Shown: one piece after another, positions 34,211 to 42,320 of the stretch
Position numbering within the stretch: the stretch's first letter is position 1
Layout: each line of letters begins with the position of its first letter
Assembly (NCBI GenBank): GCA_035527715.1
Contig: DATKZY010000141.1
Coordinates: 1-64,000 of the forward strand
Direction of reading: 5' to 3'
Length of the DNA: 64,000 bases
DNA from: DSUN01 sp035527715
Lineage (GTDB): Bacteria; Planctomycetota; PUPC01; DSUN01
The notes under the pieces: generated by a model
Told to the model about the DNA's origin: nothing
Database searches by the model: none
Seen by the model: only the letters and a program-made list of their open reading frames with translations
Made by a program: the position numbers and the translations under genes

Positions 34211-34352
34211 ATGCCCCAGTTCCTGCGTCCCCAATCGTCCTCGTCCTTGTCGTCGTCCTCGTCCTCGAAAAAAATGCCATTTGCCAACGAACGGGTCCTG
34301 GTGTACGCTTCTGGTGAGCGCAAGCTCGCGTCAGGGGCTGCTTCTGGGGCAT
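34211..34352. mobile_element. MITE-like element with GTC-rich core, copy 1
   Basis: Terminal inverted repeats ATGCCCCAG (34211-34219) and CTGGGGCAT (34344-34352) bound 142 bp containing a run of tcgtcc/gtcgtc units at 34234-34268. A second element with the same end sequence and core type is at 41718-41879. There is no coding capacity. It separates the hisA promoter from the divergent phosphoesterase-like gene. Confidence 0.5.
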
Positions 34353-34397
34353 CACGGGGCTGTCGGTCGCACCAGGCGGCCAGGAGCCCGTTCTCCG

Positions 34398-35258
34398 ATG
34401 CCCCGCCTCGTCCACCCCGGGACCCGCCGTTTCCACTTCGCCGCTGCGGCCGTCCTCGCCAGCGCCCTGGCTTCGGCCGGTGAGGGCGACCTGCGCTTCG
34501 TCGTCTACGGCGGCTCGGAGGGCACCGGGGACACGACTCGCTCCGTCATCGCCCAGGTCGTGAGGCTCCGCCCCGACCTCGTGGCCCATGCCGGCGGCAT
34601 GGTCGGCAACTCCCGCTTGACCCAATGGGTGGCCTTCCACCAGATCGCCGAGCCGATCACCAGCCTCTTCCCCTTTTACGGCTGCCGGGGCCGAGGCGAG
34701 AAGCGGGCCGTCATCCAATCGCGCGGCGACGCGCCCGAGCCGCGCCTGTTCTGCGACAACTACTTCTCGTTCGACTACCGCGGCGCCCACTTCACCTTCC
34801 TGGACACCGAGCGGCCGATCTTCAAGGACGACCCGCAGACCCGCTGGCTCGCGGACGACCTGGCCTCCGCGGAGGGCAAGCCGATCTTCGTCTTCAGCCA
34901 CCGCGCCGTCTTCGGCGCCGCCGAGCGCCACATCCTGCGCGACGGCCACTACTGGTGGCACCCCCTCTTCGTCAAGCACAAGGTCCGCGTCGCGTTTTCC
35001 GGCGCTCGCCACCTCTACCACCGCCTGTGCCGCGACGGCGTGACCTATCTCATCACAGGCGGTGGCGGCGCGCCGCTCGACCCCGTGATGGCCCGCCGGC
35101 AGGTGTGCCCGGGCGATGTCGCTGCGTCGTTCAACCACTGCATCGAGGTCACTGTCTCGACCACGGAGATCCGCTGCCGCGCCGTGGACCCCGAGGGTCG
35201 GACCCGCGACGAATTCGCCGTCCGCGCCGCGGGCGCCCTCGGCCCCGTCGAGCCGTGA
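34398..35258 (+). CDS. Secreted metallophosphoesterase-like protein lacking metal ligands
   Basis: A 286-residue exported protein. The leader MPRLVHPGTRRFHFAAAAVLASALASAG is a signal peptide. The chain follows the calcineurin-like/purple acid phosphatase pattern (LRFVVYG..., PDLVAHAGGMVGN, NYFSFDYRGAHFTFLDTE, QTRWLADDLASAEGKPIFVFSHRAVFG). However, the metal ligands are replaced. The expected GD of motif I is GG (YGGSEG), the GD of motif II is GG (AGGMVGN), and the GHxH motif reads GARH. It is therefore probably catalytically dead and may bind rather than hydrolyse. ATG at 34398 is decided by the signal peptide. Confidence 0.7.
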   Translation: MPRLVHPGTRRFHFAAAAVLASALASAGEGDLRFVVYGGSEGTGDTTRSVIAQVVRLRPDLVAHAGGMVGNSRLTQWVAFHQIAEPITSLFPFYGCRGRGEKRAVIQSRGDAPEPRLFCDNYFSFDYRGAHFTFLDTERPIFKDDPQTRWLADDLASAEGKPIFVFSHRAVFGAAERHILRDGHYWWHPLFVKHKVRVAFSGARHLYHRLCRDGVTYLITGGGGAPLDPVMARRQVCPGDVAASFNHCIEVTVSTTEIRCRAVDPEGRTRDEFAVRAAGALGPVEP

Positions 35259-35289
35259 CGCTCCGCCGCGCTCAAGGGGGAATCGTGAA

Positions 35290-35341
35290 GGTGGCACGGG
35301 CGTAACACAACCACAACCACAGACGCGCCGCCCGTGCCACC
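35290..35341. terminator. Hairpin between convergent genes
   Basis: Perfect 13-bp arms GGTGGCACGGGCG (35290-35302) and CGCCCGTGCCACC (35329-35341) with a 26-bp loop lie between the phosphoesterase-like gene and the convergent E2 gene. C- and T-rich sequence follows on the plus strand. A bidirectional terminator is likely. Confidence 0.5.
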
Positions 35342-35436
35342 ACCCCCCCTTTCTCCTCCCCCCATCCGCCCTCCGCCCCGCCCGGTACCTCGCTGCACTC
35401 CCCACGTCGCCCGGCGGCCGCCACGGGGAAGCGCGG

Positions 35437-36807
35437 TCACGCGAGGGACTTCGGGGCCTCGAGGAGTTCCTTGATCTTCTGGAAGAACTTTGCGCCGATG
35501 ACGCCGTCCACCAGGCGATGGTCGCAGGCGAGGACGAGGGTGGTCATCTGGCGAATGCCGATGCCGTCGCCGACGGCGACCGGCCGCTTGGCGATGCGGC
35601 CGACGCCCAGGATCGCCACCTCGCCCGGGTTGATGATGGGCAACACGGCGTCCACGCCGAACATCCCGAGGTTGGAGATGGTGAGGCAGCCGCCCTCGTA
35701 GTCGTCGGGGGTCAGGCGCTTGCTGCGGGCCTTGGCGATGAGGGCCTCGGTGTCCCCGGACACGTCGAGGAGCGACTTGCCCTCGCAGTTTCGGACGACT
35801 GGGACGATGAGGCCGCCCTCGATGCCGACCGCGAGGCCGATGTTCACCTCGTCGCGGTAGACGACGGCGCCCTCGGCCCACGCGCAGTTCATCTCGGGCA
35901 CCTCGGCGAAGGCGAGCGAGGCGGCGCGGATGAAGAGGTCGTTGAAGGAAACCTTCCGGCCGGACGACGCGGCCAACTCGCGCCGCAGCTCGACCGCGCC
36001 GGTCATATCCACGTCCATCGTCAAGTAGAAGTGCGGGATGGTGGCCTTGCTGAGGGCCATCCGCTGGGCGACGACGCGGCGCATGGCCGTCAGCGGCACG
36101 CGGCGCCCACGCGGCCCGCGGGCTGCGGCCGGGGCCGCCGCCTCGACGTCGGCTCTCATAATCCGCCCGTCCACGCCGCTGGGCTTCACCTTCGTGAGGT
36201 CCACGCCACGCTGCCAGGCGACCTCGAGCGCGGTGGGCGAAACGCGAAGGCCCTCGATGCGCTTGGCGTACCCGATCACGTCGGCCTCCACGATGCGCCC
36301 CTCCGGCCCCGAGCCGCGCAGCACCTGGAGCGGGATCCGCCTTTCGGAGGCCGTGCGGCGGGCGCGGGGCGAGGCGAGAATGCGGCCAGCGGGCGCCCCC
36401 GGCGCCTCGGCCGCGACGGGAGGGGCATCAGCAACCGAAGGGGCCTCCGCGGCTGACGCCACGGCGGCACCCGGCTCGGCGGCCTTGGGCGCCGTAGCGC
36501 CCCTGGCAGCGGCAGCCGCCTTCGCGGCGGCCAGGGCGCGCTGCACCATCTCGTCGGTCACCGCGTCGGCGGCGTCGCCGAGGAAGGCGATGACGGCATT
36601 GCAGGGCACCGCGTCGCCCTTCGCGTAGAGGAGCTTCTTCACCACGCCGGCGTAGAAGGACTCGACCTCGAGGGCCGCCTTGTCCGTGTTGATCTCCAGA
36701 AGGATGTCGCCCTTCTGCACGGTGTCGCCTTCCTTGACGCGCCAGGCCTCGATGGAGGCTTCTTCCATAGTCTGCCCGAGCTTGGGCATGACGACTTCGC
36801 GGATCAT
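35437..36807 (-). CDS. Dihydrolipoamide acyltransferase, E2 of a 2-oxo acid dehydrogenase complex
   Basis: A 456-residue E2 subunit that moves acyl groups from lipoyl-lysine to CoA. The N-terminal lipoyl domain has the target lysine in EINTDKAALE (residue 43). An Ala/Pro-rich linker follows, then two peripheral-subunit-binding domains in tandem (ILASPRARRTASERRI... and LRVSPTALEVAWQRGV...). The catalytic domain has HFYLTMDVDMT and the active-site DHRLVDG. Pyruvate specificity is likely but not proven. ATG at 36807 overlaps the nnrD stop (ATGA), with AGAGGAG 7 bp upstream. No E1 or E3 gene is adjacent. Confidence 0.92.
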   Translation of the reverse strand: MIREVVMPKLGQTMEEASIEAWRVKEGDTVQKGDILLEINTDKAALEVESFYAGVVKKLLYAKGDAVPCNAVIAFLGDAADAVTDEMVQRALAAAKAAAAARGATAPKAAEPGAAVASAAEAPSVADAPPVAAEAPGAPAGRILASPRARRTASERRIPLQVLRGSGPEGRIVEADVIGYAKRIEGLRVSPTALEVAWQRGVDLTKVKPSGVDGRIMRADVEAAAPAAARGPRGRRVPLTAMRRVVAQRMALSKATIPHFYLTMDVDMTGAVELRRELAASSGRKVSFNDLFIRAASLAFAEVPEMNCAWAEGAVVYRDEVNIGLAVGIEGGLIVPVVRNCEGKSLLDVSGDTEALIAKARSKRLTPDDYEGGCLTISNLGMFGVDAVLPIINPGEVAILGVGRIAKRPVAVGDGIGIRQMTTLVLACDHRLVDGVIGAKFFQKIKELLEAPKSLA

Positions 36808-37667
36808 CCAGAACTCCTCTTGAGGAACGCGCGGCCGAGGCAACTCAACAGGTCGGTGGCCGTGAGAGAACACTGGCCGGTCTCCTCGGCCGCGAGGTCG
36901 CCCGCCAAGCCGTGGAGGTGGACGGCGAGGCACGCGGCAGCAAAAGGCTCGAGGCCCTGAGCGAGCAGGCCGGCGACCATCCCGGTCAGCACGTCGCCCG
37001 TGCCGCCGCTGGCCATGCCGGGGTTGCCGGTCTCGTTCACGTAGGTGCTGGCTCCGTCGCTCACCACGGTCTGGTGGCCTTTGAGGGCAACGACGACCGA
37101 ATGCTCTCTGGCGAAGGCTGCGGCGACTTCGGGCCGCCGCGCCTGAATCTCACTGGCCGGGAGCCCGGCCAGGCGAGCCATCTCGCCCGGATGTGGCGTG
37201 ATGACCACGGGCGCCCGAGCCGAGCCGAGCATCTCAGCACAGTCCTCCAGGGCATTCAGGCCGTCGGCGTCGAGCACCAGGGGCTTGCCGAGCGACGGAA
37301 TGAGAGCGTGGACGAGCTTCGCGGTCGAGCGCCGGCGGCCGATGCCGGGGCCGAGGGCGACTACTGTGCAACGCTCCGCGAACGCCAGGATGTCGGGCAA
37401 CGCTCCCAGAGCCAACGCCCCGTCGGGCACCTCGTGGAACGGGTGCGTCATGCAGGCGGTGAGCTTCGCCGCGACGATGGGCAGCAGCGACGCGGGCACG
37501 CCGAGGGTGACCAGTCCCGCTCCGCTGCGCAGCGCGGCGTCGGCGGCCAGGCACGCGGCGCCCGCGAAGCCCGTCGAGCCCGCGAGGACGAGCACGTGGC
37601 CGAACTGGCCCTTGTGCGCGGCCGGCTCGCGCCGAAGCCTCTCAAGTTCTCGCCGGGCGTCGAACAC
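36804..37667 (-). CDS. nnrD: ADP/ATP-dependent NAD(P)H-hydrate dehydratase
   Basis: NnrD repairs hydrated NAD(P)H by nucleotide-dependent dehydration. The 287-residue YjeF C-terminal (ribokinase-like) domain shows HKGQFGHVLVLAGSTGFAGAA, GLVTLGVP, VALGPGIGR, LVLDADGLNAL, VITPHPGEMARL, VVALKGHQTVV and the catalytic GNPGMASGGTGDVLTGM. The epimerase NnrE domain is absent; many bacteria encode it fused or elsewhere. The start is GTG at 37667 with GGAGG about 7 bp upstream. It lies 11 bp after eda and overlaps the E2 gene. Confidence 0.93.
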   Translation of the reverse strand: MFDARRELERLRREPAAHKGQFGHVLVLAGSTGFAGAACLAADAALRSGAGLVTLGVPASLLPIVAAKLTACMTHPFHEVPDGALALGALPDILAFAERCTVVALGPGIGRRRSTAKLVHALIPSLGKPLVLDADGLNALEDCAEMLGSARAPVVITPHPGEMARLAGLPASEIQARRPEVAAAFAREHSVVVALKGHQTVVSDGASTYVNETGNPGMASGGTGDVLTGMVAGLLAQGLEPFAAACLAVHLHGLAGDLAAEETGQCSLTATDLLSCLGRAFLKRSSG

Positions 37668-37678
37668 AAACTGCCTCC

Positions 37679-38317
37679 TCAAGCGCCGGCAATCGCGGCC
37701 ACGAACTTCCTCGCCGTCTCGGTGATCAGGGCGTAGTTCCCGCTGGCCAACGCGTCCTTGCGGACGAGGCTGGAGCCGACGCCGAGGGCGACAGCCCCCG
37801 CCTTGAGCCAATCCGCCGCGTTGGCCAGGTCCACGCCGCCGGTGGGCATGATCGGCACCTCGGGCAGCGGGGCGCGAATGGCCTTCAGATACGGAATGCC
37901 GCCGAGCTCGGCGGGGAAGAGCTTCACGCAATCGGCTCCCGCCTGCCAGGCGGCGGCGATCTCGGTAGGCGTGAAGGCGCCGGGCATCACCGCCACATCG
38001 CGCTCGGCGCACAGGTGGATCACGTCGAAATTCGTGTTGGGCGCCACGATGTAGCGGGCGCCGGCCTCTATGGCCTCGGCGGCCCGCTTCGTGTCGGTGA
38101 CGGTGCCTGCGCCGAGAACCACCCTGTCGCCATAGCCCTTCTTCACCGTGGCAATCACCTCGGGGGCCTTCGGGACGGTGAACGTGATCTCGATGCAGCA
38201 CACGCCGCCATCGAGCAGCGCATCCACGATGGGCCGCACTTGCTCCGTCGTGCTGCGGACGACGGCGACGAGGCGATGCTTGCGGACCGACGCCATCACT
38301 TCCTGGCGGTTCGACAC
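37679..38317 (-). CDS. eda: Bifunctional KHG/KDPG aldolase
   Basis: Eda cleaves 2-keto-3-deoxy-6-phosphogluconate (and 4-hydroxy-2-oxoglutarate) to pyruvate and a C3 or C2 product, the last step of Entner-Doudoroff or uronate breakdown. The 212-residue TIM barrel has the catalytic Glu in CIEITFTVPKA, the phosphate-site GAGTVTD, IVAPNTN, the Schiff-base lysine in CVKLFPAE, and MPTGGVDL. The first 22 bp overlap the end of larB. This fits the sugar-acid catabolism suggested elsewhere in the window. Confidence 0.94.
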   Translation of the reverse strand: MSNRQEVMASVRKHRLVAVVRSTTEQVRPIVDALLDGGVCCIEITFTVPKAPEVIATVKKGYGDRVVLGAGTVTDTKRAAEAIEAGARYIVAPNTNFDVIHLCAERDVAVMPGAFTPTEIAAAWQAGADCVKLFPAELGGIPYLKAIRAPLPEVPIMPTGGVDLANAADWLKAGAVALGVGSSLVRKDALASGNYALITETARKFVAAIAGA

Positions 38318-39096
38318 GGCCTGCTCCTTCCCTTCGGGGCAGCGGGGAGGTTGGTATGATTGATCAGCGACGCGATGTAGCCCGCGCCGAAGCCGTTGTC
38401 AATGTTGACGACGCAGACGCTGGAGGCGCAGCTATTGAGCATGGCGAGGAGCGCAGCCAGGCCGCCGAAGCTGGCCCCGTAGCCGATGCTCGTGGGCACG
38501 GCGATTACGGGCCGACTGGTCAGGCCGCCGACGACGCTCGCCAGCGCCCCCTCCATTCCCGCGACCACGACTAGCACGTTTGCCTCGAACACGTGGTCGG
38601 CGCGCTGGAGCAGCCGATGGATGCCGGCGACGCCCACGTCGTAGAGCTTCTCCACGCGGTTTCCGAGCACCTCGGCGGTCACGCGGGCCTCCTCGGCCAC
38701 GGGGATGTCGGAGGTGCCGGCGCTCACGACGAGGATGTTGCCAGGCGGCGGCTCCTTGGGCTTGCATCCGCAGACGATGATGCGCGCGGCCTGGTGGTAC
38801 TCGGCGTCGGGGAGGACGCTGCGGACGGCCTCGAAGGCGGCCGCCTCGGCTCGCGTGGCCATCACCTCGCCGCCCTCGGCCATCAGGCTTTGGGCGATGC
38901 CGGCCACCTGCTCGGGCGTTTTCCCCGGGCAGAAGATCACCTCGGGCACGCCGCAGCGCAGGGCGCGATGGGTGTCCACGTTGGCGAAGCCGAGGTCCTG
39001 GAACGGGAGGCGGCGAATCCGCTCGAGCGCCGCCTCGGGCTCGACCTCGCCGTGGCTCACCTGATCCAGAAGCTCGCGGAGGGCTTGGACGTTCAT
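38296..39096 (-). CDS. larB: Nickel pincer cofactor biosynthesis protein LarB
   Basis: LarB carboxylates and hydrolyses nicotinic acid adenine dinucleotide to start synthesis of the nickel pincer nucleotide of lactate racemase. The 266-residue protein has a helical N-terminus and a PurE-like domain with EVIFCPGKTPEQV, ILVVSAGTSDIPVAEEA, YDVGVAGIHRLL, VVVAGMEGALASVVGGL and VIAVPTSIGYGASFGG. ATG at 39096 overlaps the tsaD stop (ATGA). Neither larA, larC nor larE is adjacent. Confidence 0.93.
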   Translation of the reverse strand: MNVQALRELLDQVSHGEVEPEAALERIRRLPFQDLGFANVDTHRALRCGVPEVIFCPGKTPEQVAGIAQSLMAEGGEVMATRAEAAAFEAVRSVLPDAEYHQAARIIVCGCKPKEPPPGNILVVSAGTSDIPVAEEARVTAEVLGNRVEKLYDVGVAGIHRLLQRADHVFEANVLVVVAGMEGALASVVGGLTSRPVIAVPTSIGYGASFGGLAALLAMLNSCASSVCVVNIDNGFGAGYIASLINHTNLPAAPKGRSRPCRTARK

Positions 39097-40142
39097 CGCG
39101 GGACCTTCCCTTTCCTGAGCGAGCGGGAGAACGGCAGATAGGGCATGGGCGTGATGTCGGGCGGGGCCTCGCGTCCGGCGGCCAGCAGGTGGTGGCCGAG
39201 GCCGGCCACCATTGCCGCGTTGTCGGTGCACAGGGCTGGCGGGGCGAAGCGGAGGCGAAGGCCCACCTTCGCCGTCTCCTCCGCCAGGCGCGCCCGCAGA
39301 CGCGAGTTGCAGGCCACGCCGCCCCCCGCCACGAGCGTGGCCACCCCTCGCGAGAGGGCAGCGCGAACGCTCTTCTCGACCAACACGTCCACCACGGCCT
39401 CCTGGAACGACGCCGCGAGGTCGGGCACGGCCTCGGGCGGCGGCGGGGTGTTGCCCCTGCCTCGGGCGTTCCGCCCGTAGCACTCGTAGAGAACAGCCGT
39501 CTTGATGCCGCTGAAGCTGAAGTCGAGCGAGCCCGGCTCGAGCATCGTCCTGGGGAACGCCACCGCTTTGGGGTTGCCGGCCTTCGCGACGCGGTCAATG
39601 GCCGGGCCGCCCGGATAGCTCAGGCCGAGGACCGCGGCCGCCTTGTCGAACGCCTCGCCCGCGGCGTCGTCGGTCGTCGTGCCCAACACCTCCGTGTCAA
39701 TGGGACTGGTGGCGTGCAGGAGCACGGTGTGTCCTCCGGAGGCGATGAGGCCGACGAGTGGGTATTCCAGTGGGGCATCCAGGCCGGGGGCGTAGAGATG
39801 CGCCTCGATGTGGTTCACGGCCGCCAGGGGCACCTCGAGCAGCCAGCTCAGCGTCTTCGCCGCCGACACGCCGATCAGCAGCGCGCCGATGAGGCCGGGG
39901 CAGGTCGTCACCGCGATGGCGTCGAGCGCGTCGAGCCGAAGGCCGGCACGCTCCACCGCCTGGTCAATCGTGGGCACGATGGCCTCCACGTGGGCGCGGC
40001 ACGCGATCTCGGGCACGACGCCGCCGTACCGCGCGTGCAGGTGCTCCTGGGAGGCGACGACGCTCGAGAGGACGCGCGTGCCGTGCTCGACGACGGCCGC
40101 CGCCGTCTCATCGCACGACGTTTCGATGCCCAGAACACGCAT
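39093..40142 (-). CDS. tsaD: tRNA N6-adenosine threonylcarbamoyltransferase TsaD
   Basis: TsaD transfers the threonylcarbamoyl group to A37 of ANN-decoding tRNAs. The 349-residue ASKHA-fold protein has MRVLGIETSCDETAAAVV, the metal-binding AVNHIEAHLYAP (His-x3-His), SGGHTVLL, DDAAGEAFDKAA, LDFSFSGIKTAV, and LVAGGGVACNSRLR. Its length is typical. ATG at 40142 follows the S41 protease gene by 78 bp. The stop overlaps larB. Confidence 0.96.
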   Translation of the reverse strand: MRVLGIETSCDETAAAVVEHGTRVLSSVVASQEHLHARYGGVVPEIACRAHVEAIVPTIDQAVERAGLRLDALDAIAVTTCPGLIGALLIGVSAAKTLSWLLEVPLAAVNHIEAHLYAPGLDAPLEYPLVGLIASGGHTVLLHATSPIDTEVLGTTTDDAAGEAFDKAAAVLGLSYPGGPAIDRVAKAGNPKAVAFPRTMLEPGSLDFSFSGIKTAVLYECYGRNARGRGNTPPPPEAVPDLAASFQEAVVDVLVEKSVRAALSRGVATLVAGGGVACNSRLRARLAEETAKVGLRLRFAPPALCTDNAAMVAGLGHHLLAAGREAPPDITPMPYLPFSRSLRKGKVPR

Positions 40143-40220
40143 AGGGAACCTCGGGGTCCGCCTGGCCCTGAGGGTTGCGACTGCCGCCTTAGATGTCCCG
40201 CGCCTCGCGCGAACGCCCGC

Positions 40221-41555
40221 TCAGCGCTTCTCGTACACCAGGATCGCCTTCAGCGCGTCCATGGCCCGCACGAGGGCAGCGTCCACGAACGGCTTCTTCT
40301 CCCCCTCCTTCTTCTCCCCTTCCTTCTTCTTCTCTTCGCCTTCGACGGGAGGTGCTGGCTCCGGCGGGATCGGGGTCCCGTTCTTTGTGCTCTCGGAGAC
40401 CCGCTCGTCGCGGAAGTGCTCGCCGAGGCCCACCTCGTCCTCGTAGGTCGTCTTCACCTCCAGGTCGGGATGAATGCCCCAGGCGCCGTCTTCCTTGGCG
40501 TCGATTTCGCGGTGAATGAGGCGGCCGGCCGGGGTGTAGTAGCGGGCCGTGGTGAGGCGCAGCTTGCAGCCGTTGTCGAGCGAGAGAATGCTCTGGACCG
40601 ATGCCTTGCCGTAGGAGCGCTGGCCGACGATGAGGCCACGGTGGCTGTCCTGGATGGCGCCGGCCACGATTTCGGAGCCGCTGGCGCTGAAGTTGGAGAC
40701 GAGCACGGCCAGGGGGAAGTCCGAGTAGGTGCCCTCCTTGTGCGCGTCGAACTGGTGGACGGCGTCGGGGTTGCGCCCCTTGGTGGAGACGATGACGCCC
40801 TTCTCGATGAACAGGTCGGCCACGGCCACCGCGCTGTCGAGCAGGCCGCCGGGATTGCGCCGCAGGTCGAGCACCAGGGCCTTCATCCCCTCGCCGACGA
40901 GTTCCTTCACCGCCTGCTCCAATTCCTCGGCTGTGGTCCGCTGGAAGTTGTTGATGCGGATGTAGCCGATCTTCCCCTCAGCGTCCACCATCTTCCTCGC
41001 CCGCACGCTCCTTACCTTGATGATGTCGCGCGTGAGCGTGATGGTCTCCCGCTTGCCCAGGAACTGGTGAACCACGGTGATCGTGACCTTGGTGCCCGGC
41101 TTGCCCCGGAGCCTCTTCACAGCCTCCATCAGCGTGATGTTGTAGGTGTTGTGCCCCTCGATCTCCACGATGCGGTCGCCTGGCAGCACGCCGGCCTTCA
41201 TCGCCGGCGTATCCTCCAGCGGCGTGATGACGGTGAGGATGCGGTTCTGGTCGAGCGTGATCTCGATGCCCAGGCCGCCGAACTCGCCCTCGGTGTCCAC
41301 CTCGAGCTGCTCGACGTCCTCGCGGGTCATGAACTGGCTGTAGGGGTCGAGCTCGGCGAGCATGCCCTTGAAGGCGCCGTAGAACAGCTTCTCGTCGTCC
41401 ACCGGCACCACATAGCTGCGCTTGACCTGCTCGAGCACGGTGACGAACGTCTTGAAGTTCGCGTAGCCCGCGTCGCGCTTTTCGGCCCCCGGGGCAACCT
41501 GGAGGACGGCCAGAAACGCCACCAGGACCAGCAGCACCAACTCCCTCGCGCGCAT
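40221..41555 (-). CDS. S41 family C-terminal processing peptidase
   Basis: A 444-residue exported protease of the CtpA/Prc family, which trims periplasmic or membrane proteins. A signal segment (MRARELVLLVLVAFLAVLQVA) is followed by the N-terminal helical part (PYSQFMTREDVEQL), a PDZ domain (GLGIEITLDQNRILTVITPLEDTPAMKAG) and the catalytic core. That core has nucleophile Ser in NFSASGSEIVAGAIQ and Lys in RSYGKASVQS. The C-terminus has a Lys/Glu-rich stretch (GEEKKKEGEKKEGEKK). ATG at 41555 has GAGGAG 8 bp upstream. It is the first gene of the operon from the promoter at 41669. Confidence 0.93.
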   Translation of the reverse strand: MRARELVLLVLVAFLAVLQVAPGAEKRDAGYANFKTFVTVLEQVKRSYVVPVDDEKLFYGAFKGMLAELDPYSQFMTREDVEQLEVDTEGEFGGLGIEITLDQNRILTVITPLEDTPAMKAGVLPGDRIVEIEGHNTYNITLMEAVKRLRGKPGTKVTITVVHQFLGKRETITLTRDIIKVRSVRARKMVDAEGKIGYIRINNFQRTTAEELEQAVKELVGEGMKALVLDLRRNPGGLLDSAVAVADLFIEKGVIVSTKGRNPDAVHQFDAHKEGTYSDFPLAVLVSNFSASGSEIVAGAIQDSHRGLIVGQRSYGKASVQSILSLDNGCKLRLTTARYYTPAGRLIHREIDAKEDGAWGIHPDLEVKTTYEDEVGLGEHFRDERVSESTKNGTPIPPEPAPPVEGEEKKKEGEKKEGEKKPFVDAALVRAMDALKAILVYEKR

Positions 41556-41668
41556 TCGGACGCTCCTCTTTGTGGCCGGCCCGGGGGCGGCAACCCCGTC
41601 CTCCCCGAGCCGCCCTGGGCGGGTTGAAGAAACGGACGGCCTCAGCTCAGGGGCCGCCACACGCGCAC

Positions 41669-41708
41669 ATTATATGCCGTATGCTCGCCGGGGTCAAGGC
41701 TTGACCCC
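41669..41708 (-). promoter_or_regulatory. Sigma70-type promoter with palindrome over the -35 box
   Basis: On the minus strand TTGACC (41692-41697), 17-bp spacer, perfect TATAAT (41669-41674). A perfect 9-bp inverted repeat, GGGGTCAAG/CTTGACCCC (41690-41698, 41700-41708), covers the -35 box and could be an operator. It drives the S41-tsaD-larB-eda-nnrD-E2 operon. Confidence 0.6.
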
Positions 41709-41717
41709 GCCCCGGGT

Positions 41718-41879
41718 ATGGCCCCCAGTTATGGCAACCACCTCCTTTCCCGTCTTCTCGTGCTCGTCGTCGTCCTCGTCGTCGTCGTCGATTCTCTGGG
41801 CTTTCCCCCCTTCCGCATTCGACGACGAGGACGACGACGACGATTCAAGAGCGAGGCCGGCGCCAGAACTGGGGGCCAT
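41718..41879. mobile_element. MITE-like element with GTC/GAC palindromic core, copy 2
   Basis: Perfect 13-bp terminal inverted repeats ATGGCCCCCAGTT (41718-41730) and AACTGGGGGCCAT (41867-41879) bound 162 bp. Inside, gtcgtc units (41758-41794) face gacgac units (41821-41846), so the core also folds back. There is no coding capacity. Its ends and core resemble the element at 34211-34352. From here to 42184 I see no gene. Confidence 0.65.
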
Positions 41880-42184
41880 GCACGCCCTCGTGAGCGGCTG
41901 CACGTCCTGGTGCGGCGGCAACCGGCCGCCGCCCGACGCGCAGCACGCTCCTATGCGACGGCGTGGCAAAGGGTTACGGCGATGGCAACACAATTTTGCC
42001 TCGACTGGCATGCGAGTTGCTGTTTCCCTAGCAGCGACAGCGACTTCGGTAGCAGATTGACAATTCGGCGCAGCGACGGAAGGCAGGCGTGGAGCGGTGA
42101 GCCGCCGCGTCGTGCCGCCCGTCCCCTCCCGTGACGCGGCAAGCAGCCGCTTGCCACTTCCGTCGTCCCTGCGCCGAGCACGAA

Positions 42185-42225
42185 AAGGCGAGGGGGCCGT
42201 TCCCGACGAATGGCCCCCTCGCCTT
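42185..42225. terminator. Strong hairpin upstream of birA
   Basis: Perfect 14-bp arms AAGGCGAGGGGGCC (42185-42198) and GGCCCCCTCGCCTT (42212-42225) with a 13-bp loop, followed by ACTCTTT. A factor-independent terminator is likely, isolating the birA promoter that follows. Confidence 0.6.
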
Positions 42226-42250
42226 ACTCTTTGGCCCGATCCCTTCCCAT

Positions 42251-42279
42251 TTGCGTCCCCTCGGGTGATCCGCTAGAAT
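42251..42279 (+). promoter_or_regulatory. Sigma70-type promoter of birA
   Basis: TTGCGT (42251-42256), 17-bp spacer, TAGAAT (42274-42279), about 41 bp before the ATG at 42321. Confidence 0.55.
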
Positions 42280-42320
42280 CCATTGCCGGAAGATCGGTGC
42301 CGTGGCTCGCGCGACGGGGC

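Noticed and set aside
34129..34323. Acidic N-terminal extension of HisA (DEDDDKDEDD tract)
   Set aside because: It is read-through of the GTC-rich repeat and the promoter; HisA proteins start at the IPAVDI region.
39189..41627. 812-codon plus-strand frame opposite tsaD and the S41 protease
   Set aside because: Antisense of two confident genes.
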